The notes below the pieces were generated by a model. The model saw only the letters and a program-made list of their open reading frames with translations. It ran no database searches and was not told the DNA's origin. Below are positions 60,346-64,000 of a DNA stretch of 64,000 nucleotides, in pieces (positions within the stretch are counted from its first letter, which is position 1; each line of letters begins with the position of its first letter). The position numbers were made by a program, and so were the translations under genes. This stretch comes from Leisingera thetidis (GTDB taxonomy: Bacteria > Pseudomonadota > Alphaproteobacteria > Rhodobacterales > Rhodobacteraceae), in assembly GCF_025857195.1 (NCBI RefSeq), contig NZ_CP109787.1:747501-811500 (forward strand), written 5' to 3'.

Positions 60346-61359
60346 ATGGCTGATGGGAAATTCGACGACCGCACCGCGTATATCGCGGGCGCCGCCTGGG
60401 AGGTGCTTGGCGAGGAACCGGTGGAGATCACTGCCCCGGGCGGCAAGTCGCGCTCCTCGCTGCGGCTGCATTTCAAGGACCGCACCGCGATTGCCACCCT
60501 GCGCGCCAATTTCCGCCGCACCCATCTGGAGGCCTTTGTGCTGGAACAGCTGGCACCGCACTGCGACGACATTCCGCGGGTGCTGGGGCTGCATAAGGAC
60601 GTGCTGTTCCAGTCCGACACGGGGGAGACGCGGCTCAGCGAGGAGATCATTCAGCACGAGGACGCCGACCAGCTGGACCTCGCGGCCGAGGCCTGCGCCG
60701 CGATCTTCCGCATTCAGGCGGCGGCCCGCAAGACAGAGCTGCACAGCGTGCTGCCGCACCTTGGCGCCAACCGCAGCTGGATCCGCAATTTCGTAAGCTC
60801 GGTGGAGGCGCTGGAGGCTTACTCCATGGGCATCCCGGAGAGTTTCGACTACCCCGCAGTGGCCGAATACATGGAACATCCGGGGGTGCAGTTCCTGAAA
60901 TGGGACTGCCGCTCCGGCAATGCCGCGATCGGTGACGACGGATTTGTCCGCTGGTTTGACTTCGAATATGCCGGCCTGCGCCACGGTGCCGAGGATTTTG
61001 CCTGGCTCATCGGCGACGAGACCTGGCCCGTTGCCCCCGACAAGATGGCCGATGTGATGATCGAGACCTTCGACCCCGGCTGCGGCCATGAGATCGGCGC
61101 CTATCTGGAGTATCTCTCGGCCTATACCGCCCTGCACTGCATCCAGCGGCTGGAGCTGATCCAGAAAGAGGTCAAGAACCGCGGCTGGCTGAGCCAGGAA
61201 CGGGTGCGCAAGTATGATGATGCCGGGGTGCATCCGGAATTTGCCGCGCAGCTGTGCCGGACCGGCGCCTATTATGCGGCACAGTCCAAGCTGACCGCGC
61301 CGCTCAGCCGCAACTTCGAGGCTGCCGGGCGCGCGTTCAAGGCGATGTCCGAAGGCTGA
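60346..61359 (+). CDS. APH-fold phosphotransferase family protein (337 aa)
   Basis: Start at ATG 60346 with AGGGGGC ribosome site (an alternative ATG at 60313 lacks one). Aminoglycoside-phosphotransferase/choline-kinase fold: RTAIATLRANFRRTHLEAFVLEQLA (N-lobe), catalytic loop KWDCRSGNAAIGDDGFVRWFDFEYAG with Asp and Asn of HxDxxxxN (here W replaces His) and DFE metal site. The substrate is unknown. The substituted His leaves activity open. Confidence 0.85.
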   Translation: MADGKFDDRTAYIAGAAWEVLGEEPVEITAPGGKSRSSLRLHFKDRTAIATLRANFRRTHLEAFVLEQLAPHCDDIPRVLGLHKDVLFQSDTGETRLSEEIIQHEDADQLDLAAEACAAIFRIQAAARKTELHSVLPHLGANRSWIRNFVSSVEALEAYSMGIPESFDYPAVAEYMEHPGVQFLKWDCRSGNAAIGDDGFVRWFDFEYAGLRHGAEDFAWLIGDETWPVAPDKMADVMIETFDPGCGHEIGAYLEYLSAYTALHCIQRLELIQKEVKNRGWLSQERVRKYDDAGVHPEFAAQLCRTGAYYAAQSKLTAPLSRNFEAAGRAFKAMSEG

Positions 61360-61447
61360 GAGTTCCTCTTATGTGACGTGCCGTCCGGGTTTCAGCGATG
61401 GGCCCCGTGCAGCTATCCTGGTGCCGGTCGCAATCGGGGGAGGAAAC

Positions 61448-62248
61448 ATGCAGCAGGCCGAAGATTTCCGCGCCGAGAGCCGCGCCTTGGCGGCCATTCT
61501 GGAGGACCTGCCGGAGGCGGGGTTCCACCGGGCGACCCAGTTCAAGGATTGGACCATCGATCATGTGCTGGGGCATCTGCATCTGTTCAACGCCGCGGCG
61601 GAGGCATCGCTGCGCAGGGAGGCGGAGTTTGCCGCCTTCATCGCGCCGGTGCTGCAGGACATGCAGGCGGGCAAGTCCATCCTGGAGTGCCAGTTCCCCT
61701 GGCTGGACGGCCTGTCGGGCCGGGCGCTGTACCGGGCTTGGCGGCAGGGCGCGGAGCGCTGCGCCGATGCCTATGCCGCCGCGGATCCCAAGCTGCGGGT
61801 CAAGTGGATCGGGCCGGACATGAGCGCGCTGAGCGCCATCACCGCCCGGCAGATGGAGACCTGGGCGCATGGCCAGGAGGTGTTCGACCTGCTGGGGCTG
61901 CAGCGGCAGGAACACGACCGCATCCGCAATATCGCGCATCTTGGGGTGGCCACCTATGGCTGGAGCTTCCGCAACCGCGGGCTGGAGGTGCCGGAGCCGG
62001 CGCCCTTCGTGCAGCTTGCAGGACCGTCGGGGGCGGTCTGGGAGTGGAATGCGCCTCAGGCCGGCAATTTCGTTAAGGGCACAGCAGCAGAGTTCGCGCA
62101 AGTGGTCACGCAGACCCGCAATTTTGCCGATACCGGCCTGCAGGCTGCAGGAACCGCCGCGCAGGACTGGATGCGCATCGCCCAGTGCTTTGCCGGTCCG
62201 CCGGAGACGCCGCCAGTGAAGGGAAGCCGTTTCACGGCGAAAGCCTGA
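61448..62248 (+). CDS. TIGR03084-like DinB/MDMPI-fold metal-binding protein (266 aa)
   Basis: Start at ATG 61448 after GGGGGAGG. N-terminal helix-bundle domain: FKDWTIDHVLGHLHLFN (His ligands), and QMETWAHGQEVFDLLG (third His), the pattern of mycothiol-dependent maleylpyruvate-isomerase-like proteins. C-terminal domain (~175-255) beta-rich. Members of this kind occur in proteobacteria that lack mycothiol; function not established. Confidence 0.82.
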   Translation: MQQAEDFRAESRALAAILEDLPEAGFHRATQFKDWTIDHVLGHLHLFNAAAEASLRREAEFAAFIAPVLQDMQAGKSILECQFPWLDGLSGRALYRAWRQGAERCADAYAAADPKLRVKWIGPDMSALSAITARQMETWAHGQEVFDLLGLQRQEHDRIRNIAHLGVATYGWSFRNRGLEVPEPAPFVQLAGPSGAVWEWNAPQAGNFVKGTAAEFAQVVTQTRNFADTGLQAAGTAAQDWMRIAQCFAGPPETPPVKGSRFTAKA

Positions 62249-62494
62249 CCCGCCGGACACCGGAGCAGGTGCTCCCGCCCGGCTTCGGCCTTCCTGGCGG
62301 AAGGCCTGTGCCCGTTGGGCGTTGCGCCGCGCCTTGCGCGGCGCGACGCCCAAGGCTGCCAAGGGGGGCCGGCTACGCCGGGGCACCTGCAGGCGCGGGA
62401 GTGCTCCGGGTTCTGAATACGCTGCGGCCGACCAGGGGTGAAGAGCGGCCGCCTGGCCGGGCGGTCCGGCTTGACGGGCCGTTTTGCCGGGTCA

Positions 62495-63328
62495 CTAGCC
62501 GGCCCAGGCGCGGGTCAGGCCTTCCAGCGTCATGCGGGTCGGGTCGGCCAGGGTGACCGGCAGCGCCTGCGCGTCCAAGGCTGCTGCGTACAGCGCCTGC
62601 AGCGGTGCATCCGCAATCAAGGCCAGATTCTGACCCAGCCAATAGGGCCGGGCCGCGGCCAGCTCCGCGCCGAGCAGCAGGCCCCAGAGCCGCGCGCGCG
62701 CCGCGTCCGCGGGCATATGCCCCAAAGCCGCCGCCGCCTGGACCGAGGCCAGCCGCGCCGCTGTCTGCTCCGGCCTGGAAATTCCGTCCGCCACCGCCTC
62801 TGCCTGCGCGGTCCTGTCCCAATCGCCCACTGCCTCCAGCCCCATGGCCTGCGCCGCAGCCCGGGCCAGCTGCGCTGTCAGCGTGCTTTGAAAGCTGACG
62901 GCTTCCCGCGCGCTTACCTGCACCCAGTGGGTCACCGCGCCGGGCAGGCAGACCACCCCGTCCCAATCCGGATTCAGCCGCAGGAAACCGCCAAGCCGGG
63001 CCACTGCGCCTTGCATGACCCCGCAGGGCGCCGCCTGGCAGAGGCCGGGCAGGGCGCAAACTTTCAGGCCTTCCAGCAGGGTCTCGCTGAGCGGCAATTC
63101 CGCCGGCAGCACCGGCACCGGATGCGGCGCCGCCAGAGCGCTGCCGCCCAGCACCACCGGGCCTGCCCGGCCGCCCAGCAGCTGCCGCAGCCCCGCGGCC
63201 AGCGCGGCCGGGCTGCTGTCGGGCAGCAGCAGCTTCCGGGCCGGGCCGCCGGTCATCTCCCAGGCCGTCAGTGCCGTTCCGTCCAGATTGGCGGCCAGCC
63301 AGCCGGCGCCGCTGCGGGGAGGGCGCAT
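62495..63328 (-). CDS. dgoK: 2-dehydro-3-deoxygalactonokinase-like protein (277 aa)
   Basis: ATG 63328 with GAGGA ribosome site. DgoK family features: GVVCLPGAVTHWVQVSAREAVSFQSTLTAQLARA (typical ICLPGTHxKW...F.TxMTGEL), GLLLGAELAAARPYWLGQNLALIADAPLQALY. The N-terminal ATPase loop (AANLDGTALTAWEMTGG) is degenerate compared with the usual DWGTSxxRAW, and there is no neighbouring dgoA or dgoD. Typical length ~300; somewhat short. May still be a galactonate-pathway kinase; the family assignment is firmer than the activity. Confidence 0.7.
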   Translation of the reverse strand: MRPPRSGAGWLAANLDGTALTAWEMTGGPARKLLLPDSSPAALAAGLRQLLGGRAGPVVLGGSALAAPHPVPVLPAELPLSETLLEGLKVCALPGLCQAAPCGVMQGAVARLGGFLRLNPDWDGVVCLPGAVTHWVQVSAREAVSFQSTLTAQLARAAAQAMGLEAVGDWDRTAQAEAVADGISRPEQTAARLASVQAAAALGHMPADAARARLWGLLLGAELAAARPYWLGQNLALIADAPLQALYAAALDAQALPVTLADPTRMTLEGLTRAWAG

Positions 63329-63706
63329 GATGTCCTCACTTCCTCTGCCAATGCTTCGCAACAGCTTATGGCGGTGATTCCCGGCGGCGGCAAGAGAGCC
63401 GGCCGCGTGCTGGCATAGGCGCCTATACCCGTTAGGGGAGGGGCCTGTCCGCACGTATGCGCGTCATAGGCTAAAGCGCCCGGGATTTGTGCGAAAGACA
63501 GCCCGGACGGCCCTGCGCCCGGGATGCAATTTCCACTACTGTAAAGCTGCGGACGGTCCCGCCCGGCGCCAGCGCCAGGCCCGGCAGCCGCGCAGAACAC
63601 CAGCTGCCAGACGCAGCAATCCGCATTCCGGGCGGCAAGTCCCAGGCTGGACCCTGGCGCCGGACGCCCGCACCGCGACTGATGCACGACAGGAGACACT
63701 GCAGAC
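63329..63706. other. Divergent intergenic region without recognised gene
   Basis: About 380 bp between dgoK-like (minus) and the AraC-type regulator (plus). Frames here lack ribosome sites. If the regulator controls its neighbour, its operator would lie here. Confidence 0.5.
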
Positions 63707-64000
63707 ATGCCCCGCACTCCGGCCCCGCAAAATGCGATCTTTGCCCAGCTGGCGGCACGCCATCTGCTGGCGCAGGGCTGCACGCCGGCCGCGGTGTTCG
63801 CCGGAACCGGGCTTGGCCGGGGTCTGCTGAACCAGGAGGAACCCACCGCACCATTTGCCGCAATCTCCGGCGTCTTCGGGCGCGCTGCGGAATTGACCGG
63901 CGATCCCCTGTTCGGCTTCCATCTCGGCTGTGGCACTGACCTGCGCTCGGCCGGGCTGCTCGGGTATATTGCCTGCAGCTCCCCGACCGCGGGCTGCTTC
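63707..64000 (+). CDS. AraC-family regulator, N-terminal part (cut by window edge)
   Basis: Starts at ATG 63707 with AGGAGA upstream. The first ~98 residues match the arabinose-binding-type N-terminal domain of OruR/ArgR-like AraC regulators (FGRAAELTGDPLFGFHLGCGTDLRSAGLLGYIACSSPT). The DNA-binding domain would lie beyond 64000. It is divergent from the dgoK-like gene. Confidence 0.82.
   Translation, partial: MPRTPAPQNAIFAQLAARHLLAQGCTPAAVFAGTGLGRGLLNQEEPTAPFAAISGVFGRAAELTGDPLFGFHLGCGTDLRSAGLLGYIACSSPTAGCF

Overview
The window reads as a high-GC alphaproteobacterial chromosome, most likely a marine Rhodobacterales (Roseobacter-group, Leisingera/Phaeobacter-like). This rests on gene content: norCBQD with NnrS and a Crp/Fnr regulator, a glp-type glycerol ABC transporter, RTX proteins without signal peptides, DUF982 and TIGR03084-type proteins. 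It is inference from families, not from a database search.

Region 1 (1-8058) is a mobile, lower-GC accessory island ending in the 3' end of tRNA-Gln(TTG). It holds two near-identical IS256-family elements. One truncates a tyrosine integrase. The other, with a 9-bp target duplication, splits a gene that would otherwise encode a 447-residue fusion of a YegP/DUF1508 domain with a membrane-anchored C-terminal part. Next to the tRNA is a compact unit: a HEPN-motif protein and a short family-A-polymerase-like protein, encoded convergently and enclosed by a 408/407-bp, about 99.5% identical inverted repeat. The repeat carries the upstream region, the start of the polymerase-like gene and 17 nt of the tRNA 3' end. 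This is the best candidate for an undescribed system.

Region 2 (8.4-20 kb) is ordinary chromosome: a CoA-transferase, an RTX animal-type heme peroxidase, a hybrid histidine kinase, a di-heme cytochrome c peroxidase, NnrS divergent from a Crp/Fnr regulator, and small genes (DUF982, cold-shock, DUF1858).

Region 3 (20-25 kb) is the nitric oxide reductase operon norCBQD plus two small membrane-protein genes, with a TTG-N8-CAA motif upstream of norC.

Region 4 (25.7-48.8 kb) is a large exopolysaccharide locus: Wza-like export protein, SDR-aminotransferase fusion, glycosyltransferases, flippase, DegT aminotransferase, sugar-phosphate transferase, Wzz, deacetylase, Wzy-like polymerase, sulfotransferase, four FemAB/GNAT-like decorating enzymes, and two lyase-fold secreted proteins (one with RTX repeats). 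Most plus-strand genes from 39.2 to 45.3 kb overlap by 4-8 nt, so they form an operon. A BlaI/M56-peptidase regulatory pair follows at 49-50.7 kb.

Region 5 (51-57 kb) is the minus-strand glycerol ABC transporter operon (glpV-S-T-P-Q plus DUF2160). Region 6 (57.3-64 kb) holds a THUMP RNA methyltransferase, a glycine-rich repeat protein, an APH-fold phosphotransferase, a DinB-like protein, a 2-dehydro-3-deoxygalactonokinase-like gene, and the start of an AraC-family regulator cut by the window edge.
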